64,000 nucleotides of DNA from positions 10,157,355 through 10,221,354 of the forward strand of contig JAGTTD010000005.1 of the NCBI GenBank assembly GCA_018398585.1. Reading direction: 5' to 3'. This DNA comes from Simmondsia chinensis. Lineage: Eukaryota; Streptophyta; Magnoliopsida; Caryophyllales; Simmondsiaceae. Positions 49,201 through 59,269 of this stretch are shown one piece after another (position 1 is the first letter of the stretch; each line of letters begins with the position of its first letter). The notes beneath the pieces were generated by a model that saw nothing but the letters and a program-made list of their open reading frames with translations, had not been told where the DNA came from and made no database searches. A program made the translations under genes and the position numbers.

Positions 49201-52200
49201 TTTCGAAAACAAGTTTCACACCAAGAAACCAAACATGCTCACACAACAACATGGGCACAATCATGGTAATCAAGCAACATGAAATCCAAGCTAGACGTGC
49301 AATTCACCTAGAATTCAAGTTAGCTAAATCAATTCATACATTGCATCACAAGACTCCACCATGAACAACATCCAAAATAACCCAACATGAGCAATCAACT
49401 TATGACCACAACCCAAAACATAAGGTACCTAAACATAACCTTACAAAACCTATGGTCAATCAAGGTTCATATAAGACCTATACCTTACACTTTTCCCAAA
49501 AACTAGAAAAGAAGGAATGAAACAATGATCCTAAGGGCATAGAAGTCTCCCAAGACGACACAAGTTCACATATGACACAAACATATCAGGTTTTCCCAAT
49601 TCTTGGCTAAAATTCAGTAAAATAGCTCAAATACATAATAATATGCGGAAAATTCAGCAGCTTATAGCATATTCCAGCAGCAATCAGCCAAAAATGCAGT
49701 AAAATTAGTATGAGGAGCTCTAAAGACAGCATACTAGCATGTAGCAGTCCAAAACAAAAACAAATTCAACTTGAAACAGTCCATAAATATCATGTTTATC
49801 ATCACTTCAAGCAACAAGTTCCAATATATTCAACTTGATTCCAACATAGCCTTGGGAAATAAATGAGACGTCAACATGGAGACCAAGACACTAAATCACA
49901 CATAGATTTTCCATAAGAACTCAAAAGTTCTCTAAACCCTTTACAATGATCAACTATTTCACTTAGTTCACTCAAACATTTGCAAGAAATACCAATTCTC
50001 GCATACAAACTCTAATCCATGATTAAACTCAAAACATGCAATGCTCTATCCACACGGGATCCAAGATTGTGCAACTAGACATGCCTAATCTAAGAGTTGC
50101 CAATTCTAGGTTCAAAGATTCCATTCCAACAAGTTCACAATCAACCTCAAGCATTAAACACATGTTAAACACAACAAATCACACAGAACATTGAAAAAAA
50201 AACACATAATTCAATTTCTGAACAGCACAGTCAGCCACACAACAGTAGCACCAATACCATGCCAACGTGTTCAAGCTAACACCAAAACAGAATCCAAACC
50301 AAGGACTCCCATCCGACTATCAACTGGGTCAGGCTCGAGCAATTTACCTCCGAAATCGCTCCACCAAAACAAGAATCTATCCAAGATTCACAACCAACCA
50401 TACACGAGGCCGAACAAGCGATTAACACCGAACCGCTCCACCGATTAGATGCACCTAGAGCTTTCTCACTTCAAGAAAAATCGTTAGTCTCGAGGCATAA
50501 ACATCTTTTCCACAACAGGAAACAAGAGGATGTTCAAACAACAACGAGAAATCCATGCATCTAGGCCACCTAATCGAGTGCCCAAAACCAAGACACTTAA
50601 ATCACGTCTCAACTACCACGTACGAGACAAACTAGGGCTTTAGATGCAGTTTGACGCTCAAACCGAATGACCCATCTCTGAAACTAGTCCAAACAGACTA
50701 GAGACAACCAAGGACTTCAAGAAGGTCCTAACCAATTAGACACTTCTAAGGTTCCAAAAGAAAATAAAGTTTTCTCAACTACTTAGGGATATCCAGTGTT
50801 CTACACCCAAGATAGTTGTCCTCCAACCATCTCTCAAGAAACATCTACCACGCACACCCCACTACCTATTAAATCCAAAACAGGCAGCAAAAGTCCTCAA
50901 TCTAGGTCAAAACAAAGCATCCCACTTCTAATTGTAAAGCCAAACCTAAATTTTTGATAGTGATTAAACATTTTCCTTTTTCTTTCATATCGCACATATG
51001 TTCTTCCTTTTTCCGAACTTTTATCATACTACCACATACACAGCAGTAGCTGAAAAATAGCACTCAGATTTTTCGAAGAAACAAAAGCCCATTGATCATC
51101 TCAAAACAAGTGTTCTTGTTAAAACCCATTTGGAAATTTTGACTCCAAAAAAAATTTCACAAAAAACAAGAAACAATTCAGACCCTATTTCTGTAAACAT
51201 TTTCTTGGTTCTTTCATCTCTCTCCGAAAAACAAAGAACATCCCAATTTTTCATGAAAACCCCAAATCTGGAAAACAAGACAATCCAACACAAAACCACT
51301 TTCTGGTTCTATTTCGTTCGTGTTGTCTTGCTCACCGTGCAACTGGACACCGAACCAAGGCTCTGATACCACTTGTTGTGAATTCGGGCCCTAAATTAGA
51401 CCCAAACTCAACTCGAAAAACAGGATCTTGTCCCAGCACTAAGCAATGAAAACCCATAAACGAAACTATGTGGAAATTAAACCAGAAACAGCGAAAACAA
51501 TGAAGAACACGCGATATATGTGGTTCGGCACCTCAGCGAGGTCCTAGTCCACGGGCCTCCGTTTTCAGAGGAGTCAAATCCATTATCAGTAATTAGGGTT
51601 ACAAACACAGACCGAGAATCAAGTCTAAAACATAAACCATAACAGAGATTAAAGCAAGAAAACGAGAAAGAACAAGAGAAAAGCCACAACCGAGCGACAT
51701 GAGCGAAGAACAGCCTAGAGCCCCAAACCCTAGCCGGAATCGTTGAAGAAGACCACATTTGGGACGACGCATCGCCTTGAACCAAGCATCCTGAGCTCCA
51801 AGGTTCACCACCGTCTTCTTCGCCTTAATCTTCAGCCCTCCAACCTCGATCTACAAGCTTTCTCTCTTCTTGAGCTTTCTCTTACTAGAAAGTTGTCCCT
51901 CTCCTCCATGTTTTCTCCTCTTTCTCTCTGTGTTTTCTTTTATGGAGAAAACCCCAAAAATGGGTTTCTCCATTTCACATCTGCTCTATGTCTCCATGTT
52001 AACTCCTCTTTCTCTCTTTGGAGCGTCTTGACTAAATAAAAGGTTAAAATTGTCGAAGAATTTCTATTCGAAAAATTAGGACGTCGTTTGCCGGTTTTAG
52101 CCACCCGCCTTGTTTAGGCTCGTTGGAGGCAAACTTGGATGATTATATCCTAATTTGGGAAATAGAAATTATAGATAATTTTATCAGGTTATTAGGTATT

Positions 52201-54794
52201 TGTTTTAAAATGGGTAAAAGATTTGGAAAATATATTGTATTTTCGTTTGGGTAAAATAATATCAGGTTTGTTTTATATTACCCGTTGGGTATTTACCTGA
52301 CCCGGATTCCCAAATACCCGTGCCTACCACTGTGCGTGTGCTTTGATCATGCCATGTGTTGAGAGCTGCTCCGTTGGATTTGAGCTGAGATGTGCTCCCT
52401 GTTGCTTTATATAACCCCTTTTGCTTTAGGGTTTCGATACATAGAGAGAAGCATTTTACAGTGAGAGAAGCAAAGTTACTTTACATAGATGAAGAAAAAA
52501 TGGTTGAAGAGCAAAAATGGTGAAAACGCATTTTTGGGGTTTTCTCCATAAAAGAAAATGCAGAGAGAGAGAGTGGAGAAAACATGGAGGAGAGGGACAA
52601 CTTTCTAGTAAGAGAAAGCGCAAGGAGAGAGAAAGCTTGTAGATCGAGGTTGGAGGGCTGAAGATTAAGGAGAAGAAGACGGTGGTGAACCTTGGAGCTC
52701 GGGATGCTCGGTTCAAAGCGATGTGTCATCCCAAATGTGGTCTTCTTAAACGATTTCGGCTAGGGTTTGGGGCTCTAGGCTGTTCTTTGCTCATGTCGCT
52801 CGGTTGTGGCTTTTCTCTTGTTCTTTCTCGTTTTCTTGTTTTAATCTCTGTTATGGTTTTTGTTTTAGACTTGATGCTCGGTCTGTGTTTGTAACCCTAA
52901 TTACTGATAGTGGATTTGACTCCTCTGAAAACGAAGGCCCGTGGAGTAGACCTTGCTGAGGTGCTGAACCACGTATATCGCGTGTTCTTCGTTGTTTCTG
53001 GTTTAATTTCCGCATTGTTTCGTTTGTGGGTTTTTTATTGCTTAGTGCTCGGACAAGATCCTGTTTTCGAGTTGATTTCGGGTCTGATTTAGGGCCCGAA
53101 TCCACAACATACAACATTCATGATACTATAATTGTGTCCGCAAAATGTAATCCGATTACATGATTTATTAGATTATATGTATTTTATGTTATATTTGTGT
53201 ATAGATCCATTGGGGTCAGTCTTGTATTGCCACATTTCCTTGTGTTCTGAATATATAAATATACAAGAGGGCACCCTTAGTTGGTGGGTTCCTCATTATT
53301 TTACATGATTGATACATAATGTCCCCTTGATTCGTCATTATTAGATCAAATCAATGGAAGCAGATGGCCTTTGTTCCCATGATTAGGGCTCTTCAGAAAT
53401 GTGATTTTGAGAAAGCAAATAAGGAACAAGACTGTTAGGCTCTGATATCACTTGCTAGGATCATTCAGCGATACTGAAAACCTAAATCGAAATAACAATT
53501 ATAAACAAAAATGAATGAGTAAAATCAAGAACACCAGAATTTACGTAGTTCAGTTGAAACCTACATCAACAGAGGGGAGCACGATAAATTCACTATATCA
53601 TTGAAGATTTACATTGCACGTCGCAACTCTCAATCCTTCTTAACTCTAACTTCAACATACACACCTTTAGTGTATATATAGAACCTCCTACACTAAAATC
53701 CTAGTGTGTCATGGGCCTAAATTGGATTGGCCGAAATCCTCACTTTATAGAAAAGGCACAATACAACAAGGCTCCAGACATAATTCAATAAAGACCTAAT
53801 TCGTAATTTTTTGTCCTTCAGAATAGTTTTGAACTTTTTAAAACATTAAGCCGATATTTCTTTGATATATCAAATAACTCAAATTTCTGTTTCACAGACT
53901 GAAGATGAATTACTGGCCGAAAAGAGATGTGTAGCACACCTTACTGGAGAGGTGAGTATCTATATTTTTCACTCTTCGCCGTTGGAAAAACTAACATAAA
54001 TGGGTAGTTAGAAAACAAACTTGTGACAGACAAAACAAACTCGAGATGGGCAAAATGAAACACGAACCGACTAACTGAAAGTCTTCAAATATTGAAAAGA
54101 CTTTGAACTGAACCAACTCAACCTCAAAACAGGTAATAAACAATATAACCTCTAGCGAAGATAATTGAGCAATAGATTCTGAAAGAGAATTATAGAGAAA
54201 AGGCCATACCAAGGAAATTACCGTGTGTGGCCCACCAAGCACACTATAGGCCTAGAAGACTTTATCAAGTGTAAGCAGAAGGGGCATTTAAAATGACTCT
54301 TCCACCTTCAAACTTTCTATGTGGAATATGGGATGATGATGAACATACCCAGTGCCTCAAAGGCTCCCGTCTACACAGGGTCGGGGGGGGTGTGCAGATG
54401 TACGTAGCCTTCCCCCTTCAGGGTGTTAACCTGAAGAGAGGCTGTTTCCCAGTGCCGCCAATCTGAGGGTGAATACTTCCCAGGAAGTCACCCATTCTGA
54501 TACTACTCACCCTAGCACGCTTAACTTCGGAGTTCTAATGGGATCCGGTAACAGCGTGTTGGTGCCCTCTTTGGTCTATGTGGAATATGGGAATTCGAAC
54601 AAAATGTAAAGCACCCCCAAGATTCCAACATTCGCTTCTATTGATTTCTTTTTGGGTTTTATCTTTCCTTGTCAGCCAATACGATTATATACATTCGCTA
54701 TTGGGATTCATCTGGTCTGACGTTATCTTCCTTGCAGGGTATCGGGGTCTGTGAATTACCTGCAGGCGACACGATGCTTCCTGGGGAAGTGTAA
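37277..54794 (+). CDS. NADP-MDH: NADP-dependent malate dehydrogenase, chloroplastic (14 exons)
   Basis: Reduces oxaloacetate to malate with NADPH in the chloroplast stroma (malate valve). Exons: 37277-37434, 38190-38283, 41595-41681, 42859-42943, 43519-43700, 43785-43855, 43950-44040, 45132-45206, 45288-45389, 45512-45634, 46402-46470, 46562-46630, 53898-53951, 54738-54794. All introns are GT-AG and phases join into 438 codons, the family's usual length. Exon 1 is a Ser/Pro-rich transit-peptide-like region. Regulatory cysteines are kept: Cys72/Cys77 (CYGVFC) and Cys413/Cys425 near the C terminus, the pairs reduced by thioredoxin in this enzyme. Other landmarks: nucleotide-binding [10 protein letters not shown] (98-107), LDENRAKCQ, catalytic His277 in IWGNHS. 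Intron 2 (3.3 kb) and intron 12 (7.3 kb) are TE-filled. The gene looks functional. The plastid NADP form is supported by the N- and C-terminal extensions absent from NAD-MDH. Confidence 0.95.
38384..38938. repeat. hAT-like GAGCTCG repeat in MDH intron 2
   Basis: Starts near AATAGGGCTATAGACGAACTGGGTACTCG and is rich in GAGTTCG, GAGCTTG and AGCTCG words, like the hAT element at 24315-26168. Ends and TSD are not preserved. Confidence 0.5.
38960..40753 (-). pseudogene. copia gag-pol remnant (gag, protease, integrase part)
   Basis: Read on the - strand in MDH intron 2. Gag starts with an ATG at 40753 and includes [19 protein letters not shown] (40381-40635). A zinc knuckle variant and the protease/pre-integrase region follow (39598-40074; VDSRAT in place of the usual D-S-G, with [14 protein letters not shown]). 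The integrase start (CKTCMLMK, GDLxG-like [15 protein letters not shown]) is at 39230-39460, and a decayed core ([10 protein letters not shown](E/Q)NGVAE) extends to about 38960, where the element is truncated. RT and RNase H are absent. Stops and shifts show it is dead. Confidence 0.8.
40784..41380 (-). repeat. probable 5' LTR of the intron-2 copia remnant
   Basis: Begins TGTTGGAGAAAT (LTR-edge-like) 30 bp beyond the gag start and contains a - strand TATA box (CTATATAAAG, near 41023-41032). Further right are TGTGTCAACACA-like palindromes (41130-41280). No primer-binding site lies between it and gag, and the outer end is not defined. Confidence 0.4.
44296..44746. repeat. hAT-like GAGCTCG element in MDH intron 7
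   Basis: Starts AGGGGTGTATTTGAGCC and ends GGCTCATTACACCCCTA: inverted termini as in the hAT element at 24315. The body is rich in GCTCGGCTCG words. The flanks do not show an 8-bp duplication, so it is old or rearranged. Confidence 0.6.
44827..45084. mobile_element. satellite-related insert in MDH intron 7
   Basis: A 258-bp insert flanked by a perfect 9-bp repeat, GTTACTTGT (44818-44826 and 45085-45093). Left end GGGCGTTTCTATGGTGCAGA resembles the ends of the satellite-bearing element at 21954-23731. The interior has four TGTGTCGACACA-like palindromes and GTACTCA..ATCACCA words as in the 184-bp monomers. It ends 38 bp before exon 8. Confidence 0.6.
46765..47245. repeat. degenerate hAT-like GAGCTCG repeat in MDH intron 12
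   Basis: Rich in GAGCTC, AAGCTCG and TTATCAAG words; the right end GTTCGTTTACATCC matches the fragment at 20160-20292. No TSD. Confidence 0.5.
47955..49144 (-). repeat. LTR A of intron-12 element
   Basis: About 1190 bp, TGTTGTGAATTCGGGCCC to CATAATCCA. Short frames on both strands inside it are not genes. Confidence 0.75.
49145..51373 (-). other. non-coding interior of intron-12 element
   Basis: 2.2 kb of A/C-rich sequence with no gag, pol or other recognisable protein on either strand. The only signals are the PPT-like purine stretch (- strand) next to LTR A and the primer-binding site next to LTR B. Confidence 0.65.
51374..51970 (-). repeat. LTR B of intron-12 element, truncated
   Basis: Same orientation as LTR A and closely similar to it up to about 51970 (AAAAATGGGTTT), after which similarity is lost. 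Confidence 0.75.
52027..53109 (+). repeat. LTR C of intron-12 element, inverted
   Basis: Reverse complement of LTR A from its position ~49060 back to 47955. Lacks only the last ~85 bp of the LTR. Ends with the exact complementary edge ...CACAACA. Confidence 0.78.
53439..53830 (-). repeat. copia-type LTR remnant with PBS in intron 12
   Basis: A GGCTCTGATATCACT motif (53439-53453; decayed complement of the iMet PBS) directly precedes TGCTAGGATC (53454). Then follow ATTTACGTAGTTCAG and, near 53670, a - strand TATATATA box, the layout of the other copia LTRs here. The outer end is undefined. Confidence 0.45.
54334..54575 (-). mobile_element. 5S rRNA-headed SINE with RTE tail (MDH intron 13)
   Basis: On the - strand the 5' ~100 bp is 5S rRNA-like: ACCGGATCCCATTAGAACTC, then GTTAAGCGTGCT (box A region) and ATGGGTGAC (box C region), CCTGGGAAG. 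The following ~130 bp match the 3' tail of the RTE LINE at 9.13 kb (GGAAACAGCCTCTCTTC, AAGGGGGAAGGCT, CCCTGTGTAG, GCACTGGGT). Flanked by a perfect 17-bp TSD, CTATGTGGAATATGGGA (54317-54333, 54576-54592). The layout is that of an RNA polymerase III-transcribed SINE that borrows LINE machinery. Confidence 0.9.
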
Positions 54795-54896
54795 CATATG
54801 GATGAACGAAGGAACGACATCCCTTTTCCGATTGGACGACATATTTGTGTGGCCGCCAATGGGATCAATTGTGGCTGAAATTATTTAGCCGCACAT

Positions 54897-54902
54897 AATA
54901 AA
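54897..54902 (+). terminator. poly(A) signal of NADP-MDH
   Basis: AATAAA 103 bp after the stop codon in CACATAATAAAATG; a second possibility is not evident nearby. Confidence 0.6.
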
Positions 54903-56224
54903 ATGTGGTGATTTTGTGACATTGGTTGAGAATATAATTACGTAGGACTGACTTTTTGCTTGTAATTATGGTGATCAATATAAGCTTCTCTCGTCCCCGA
55001 AGGACTTTAAACATGTCAAAGTTCCAATTGCATTGAAATCATACATAGGCGTTGTTTGGTATGCAAGAAGTAAATATTCATGGAAAGTACAAGTTTTGGC
55101 TCTTGTTTGGTTGGCAGAAAGTAGGCAAAATGCGGAAAGTAGAAATTCCCTTCAAAACACAGGATGTAACTTACCTAAATCCCTAGGTCAGTTCTAATTC
55201 CTTTGTTTTAACTAGCTTCCTAAAGGAAGTTTTATTTCCCATCTTAGCAACCAAATATATTTTTCCTACATCCTGGAAAGTTGATACAGTAATTAAATTC
55301 TTAAAAAATATAACTTCTTGCAGGAATTTAATTCATATGGCAATAAATTAAGGCCTAAAGATGATTAAATATGACGAACTTGTTGCTTTGTTTAAGCGTT
55401 AAACTGTAAGTTCTTCATTCATTGCATCAAATTACTCACGTATTTAGTTATGAGAATTTAGTTTTGGATACATTTTACAATGATAATGAAATTGCAAATA
55501 TTTAGGTTAGTATGTGTTTAAATATTATCAACGGATGGATTTTTCACCTGTCAACATCACCTCCGTGTCGGCAAGCTCGCCGACAACCGCCTCACTGCCA
55601 AGCTCGACGGCAGCAACCCACCGCCGGCTATAGTGCCGCCTCCCACTAATAACTATCATCCCACCACTTGCCACCAGCTCCACCACACTCCTACCCTCCA
55701 CCACTTGCCACCAATTCCACCACCACCCTCCACCTTGCCACCACCCCGACCACCATCACCACCCGACACCACCTCTGCCCACACCACCACGCAAAGTTCG
55801 AACACCCCCCACCCAAAACACACCTATCACTGCCACCCCCCACCCCCAACCACTGCAAACCACCCAACGACCTCCCCCCACCACATCTCCAAACACCAAC
55901 ACCACCATCAACCCCCACTTGCACCATTACCCGCTCCTCTCCAACCCATACCACCTCCACAAGATCGTTGCCATAAGTGGGCCTAGGTAAGTATTACACA
56001 GGCCAGGCACATGCACCAGGTCTGATTTGTCCACTTCTACTACAAATTAGTACTTAAGTATTTAATTACTGCTGTTGGGTATTATTATATGGACTATCTT
56101 GCTTTGCTCACTTATCCTCTTTACCACTTTGTACTACGTTGATTTTGATTGTTAGTGATATGGTTCATGTTCCCCACTATTTACCTGTCAAAGAGACAGT
56201 TAGTGGATGAGCGACACTAGTTAT

Positions 56225-56835
56225 GGAACTCAAAACTTAAGGGGGAGGAGGCGACAAAAGGGGGTGGAAAACTTGCAGCTAGGGACATTAAATGTCGGAA
56301 CGTTAACAAAAAAGAGCTTCGAAGTAGCCTAAATGATGATGAAGAGAAGGATCAACATTCCGTGTCCACAAGAGACTAAATGGGTTGACAGGAAGGCTAG
56401 AGACGTGTTGGGGTATAAGTTGTGGTATGCGGGCAAGGTCACAGGCAAGAATGGAGTTGGCATGATTGTGGGTAGTAGTCTCAAGGATAAAGTAGTCAGA
56501 GTGTCCACGATGGGTGATAGGATTATAGTCCTCAAGACGGTCCTAGACGGGGAGATATTGAACGTCATCAGTGCCTATGCACCTCACATTGGACTAACGG
56601 AGCACGAGAAGGCAACATTTTGGAGGACTTAAACACAACAATACAAGGCATACCCCAAGCGAACAAGTGGTGATTAGCGGGGATTTCAGCGAGCATGTTG
56701 GCATGTCTGAGGATGGCTATGCACCATACCATGGAGGATGCGGTTTTGTAACTAGGAATGCAGAGGGCAAAGCGCTTTTAGACTTTACGTTCATTTACGA
56801 GCTAACAATTGCCAACACTTTCTTCAGAAATCAAG
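56225..56835 (+). pseudogene. RTE endonuclease, first part
   Basis: Frames at 56333-56632 and 56667-56876 give EN landmarks: QETKWVDRKARDVLGYKLWY, NGVGMIVG, VISAYAPHIGLTE and then VISGDFSEHVG with the D-F metal-site region. A shift or stop near 56631 breaks the frame. The copia insertion cuts it at 56840. Confidence 0.8.
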
Positions 56836-56840
56836 ATAAG

Positions 56841-57476
56841 TGTAAAGAAAACTTAAACAAATATGATATGCTCTGATACCAATTTGTAAGGAATAAAACT
56901 TGATGCGGAAGTGAAAAACCCTGGTAACTTGATTCGATTAAAATAATATGACTCACACAAAACGAGAAGTAAACAAATATGGAGAAAGAAAGAACAAAAC
57001 ACGAACATACAATATTTACGTGGAAACCCCTCTACAATCGAGAGGGGAGAAAACCACGGGCGGAGATGGAGATTCTTTATTAACTGAACGGACGAATTAC
57101 AACAACACTTCCCAAATGAGATATATGGAAGAATTACAATCACTCCCTCTGAACTCTCGTAGCACTCGAATATCTTGGAAGAATTACAAAATCACCTCTT
57201 TTTCTTAATGGCGGCTCACACGCTCTTTGATTGGATACGTATGGGAGAAACCGCTCACCTAAACCGAAACCCTAAGCCCTTATTTATAGAAAATAATTAG
57301 GGCCGGCGGAAAACGACTCCCGATCGATTGGGGTCACGATCGATCGGACACTGCCGATCGATCAGCCCCTCTATGGCCAAAAAAATCCGAATCCTTCCTT
57401 AAATCACCCGATCGATCAGTGACCCCACGGCAGCCCAACTAAAAATAAAACAAGTAATTTGAGACATAACCTAACA
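56841..57476 (-). repeat. copia 3' LTR
   Basis: TGTAAAGAAAAC...CCTAACA as read on + strand. Carries several CGATCGATCGG palindromic motifs (57320-57420) and an inner PBS copy at 56869-56881. Confidence 0.92.
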
Positions 57477-57551
57477 AATCTCCACCTTGGCTCAAATTAC
57501 ATTCATAAAAGAATTTCCTGCACCTTCTCCACAAAACCCCCACACACGGGG

Positions 57552-59147
57552 TTAACACAATGAAGTACGAAACCTAACCGTGCGAAGCCTGAACTTCCTG
57601 TTAGGTAGAAACTGAGTGAACATATCTGAGAGGTTATCAGCAATGCCAATCTTCTTCTCTGAATTGGCTCTTGACACATCAACTGAAACAGCCACCCGCT
57701 GCTGAACTGTGTTACTGAACTGAACTCCCTCTGGCTTACTCACCTGACCTGAATCACAAACAACTGATGACATCTTCTGTGGAGATAACAATAATGAAGA
57801 CTCACCAAACGTGACACGTCTCGTCAGGAATTGTTTGAAGAGAAAACCTTTCTGCTTCACATAAAGCCCTTGTTCACATACCAACAGTCCTCTGGACTGA
57901 CCACACAAAGAGCCCCTCACACTGTGCTCAGATAGACCCCTATCACCTGAACGATCCAATCTCAAACGTCCTAAGTTGGTGATCTCTGGTTCTGTCAACA
58001 ACAAGGATGATGAAGATACTGCAATAGATCTAACAAATGTGGAACCGACAAGCTCATACAACGTACCTGACCTTCTGCCCTTCATAACTGTCAATGCACC
58101 CTTAACGACCTTCAAAACTCCACCTTCAGCTGTGTACCTATATCCTTTAGACTCAAGAGTACCCAAAGAGATGAGATTTTTCTTCAAATCAGGAACATGA
58201 CGAACATCGCCCAAAACCCTAATAGTGCCATCGAACATCCTAAAACGAATTGTTCCTATACCCAGAACTTTGCATGGATTATCATTACCCATCAAAGCAA
58301 CTCCACCTCGAACAGACTCGTATGTGGAAAACCAATCCCGGTTGGGACAGACATGATAGGAGCAACCCGAATCCAAAAACCAACTATCTTTCAAGTTGAA
58401 CTGAGGTTCAGACACAGACAGTAGAAAATCTTCATTCTCACCATTCACAATACTAGCTACTATGGATCTCTGGTCAGACCTGTTATCTGCTTCTAATTTT
58501 CTCTTAAGCTTATAACAGTCTTTCTTAATGTGCCATTTCTTACGACAGTAGTTACAGGTTAGGTCTTGATACCTAGACTTAGATTTGTTTCGACTATGAT
58601 CATACTCGGTTCTCTCCCTCACAAATAAACCACTACCTGAGTTATACACAGAGTCAGATAATTCCCTATCTACTCGTTCTTTACTTAGTAGGTTTCTCTT
58701 AACTTCATCAACAGATATGGTTTGTCTACCCCTATAAATCATGCTTTCGACAAAACCCTTATATGAAGTAGAGAGAGAACATAACAACAACATTGCCTGA
58801 TCTTCATCCTTAGGAACATCATCCAATTCTTTCAAATCTTGAATAATTGAATTAAATTCATTGACGTGGTTCTTAAGTGACGTACCTTCTGACATACGAA
58901 ACGTGAACAACCGGCGCTTAACTGCGAGTTTGTTGGAGACAGACTTGAAACAAAACATATCCTGCAATTTCTCCCACAACTCCTTAGCGGTCTTCACTTC
59001 CAGAACTTCTGTCAAAACGTCATCGGTAAGACACATCTGAATTGCTGTGAGCGCCTTCTCATCTAACTCCTCCCATTGTGCTTTTGTAAGATTCTCTGGT
59101 TTCTTCTCTTTTCCATGTAAAGCTTTCTTCAAGTCATTCTGAGTCAA
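57552..59147 (-). CDS. copia Gag-protease protein fused to RNase H tail
   Basis: A 531-codon frame. Residues ~20-180 are a UBN2-type copia Gag (TAKELWEKLQDMF, SEGTSLKNHVNEFNSII). A CCHC zinc knuckle (CNYCRKKWHIKKDC) is near 196-209 and the protease motif FLDSGCSYHVCP near 258-269. The pre-integrase region (DVRHVPDLKKNLISLG, GTLYELVG) ends near 375. The remaining 155 residues have no integrase or RT, and the C-terminal ADNLSDMFTQFLP resembles the end of copia RNase H, so a large in-frame deletion joined the two ends. Upstream in the same frame a start codon (59232) is followed by a TGA (59169-59171) where copia Gags usually have tryptophan. It might package in trans; Pol must come from elsewhere. 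Confidence 0.88.
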   Translation of the reverse strand: MTQNDLKKALHGKEKKPENLTKAQWEELDEKALTAIQMCLTDDVLTEVLEVKTAKELWEKLQDMFCFKSVSNKLAVKRRLFTFRMSEGTSLKNHVNEFNSIIQDLKELDDVPKDEDQAMLLLCSLSTSYKGFVESMIYRGRQTISVDEVKRNLLSKERVDRELSDSVYNSGSGLFVRERTEYDHSRNKSKSRYQDLTCNYCRKKWHIKKDCYKLKRKLEADNRSDQRSIVASIVNGENEDFLLSVSEPQFNLKDSWFLDSGCSYHVCPNRDWFSTYESVRGGVALMGNDNPCKVLGIGTIRFRMFDGTIRVLGDVRHVPDLKKNLISLGTLESKGYRYTAEGGVLKVVKGALTVMKGRRSGTLYELVGSTFVRSIAVSSSSLLLTEPEITNLGRLRLDRSGDRGLSEHSVRGSLCGQSRGLLVCEQGLYVKQKGFLFKQFLTRRVTFGESSLLLSPQKMSSVVCDSGQVSKPEGVQFSNTVQQRVAVSVDVSRANSEKKIGIADNLSDMFTQFLPNRKFRLRTVRFRTSLC

Positions 59148-59269
59148 GAGGCCCTTAACGCGAACCTGTCATAAGCTGAAGCTCCCTTGACCACCAAACT
59201 TCTCAATTTCGGATCTAATTACGGACGTCATATTATCAAATTGAAATAAACAGGGCTCTGATACTAATT

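Larger units (their letters stand above)
47955..53109 (-). mobile_element. non-autonomous LTR element with extra inverted LTR (intron 12)
   Basis: Read on the - strand. Left LTR 47955-49144; non-coding interior 49145-51373 with PPT-like ATAAACTCCACCATGG at its left and PBS (complement of TGGTATCAGAGCC) at 51359-51371. Then a second LTR beginning at 51374 that loses similarity by ~51970, ~55 bp of other sequence, and an inverted LTR copy (about 52027-53109) ending GAATCCACAACA, the complement of the left edge TGTTGTGAATTC. Possible TSD TACAG (47950-47954) / TACAA (53110-53114), 4 of 5. No gag or pol: a LARD-like element. It lies inside an MDH intron. Confidence 0.8.

Noticed and set aside
50191..50448. 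85-codon frame in the interior of the intron-12 element
   Set aside because: Ser/Thr/Asn/Pro-rich with no Gag features; likely chance in A/C-rich DNA.
54465..54572. Functional 5S rRNA gene
   Set aside because: Diverged from 5S at several sites, fused to an RTE-like tail and bounded by a 17-bp TSD: a SINE rather than a 5S gene.
55633..55986. Proline-rich frames on both strands
   Set aside because: Low-complexity leader of the second RTE LINE; no conserved frame with the first RTE copy.
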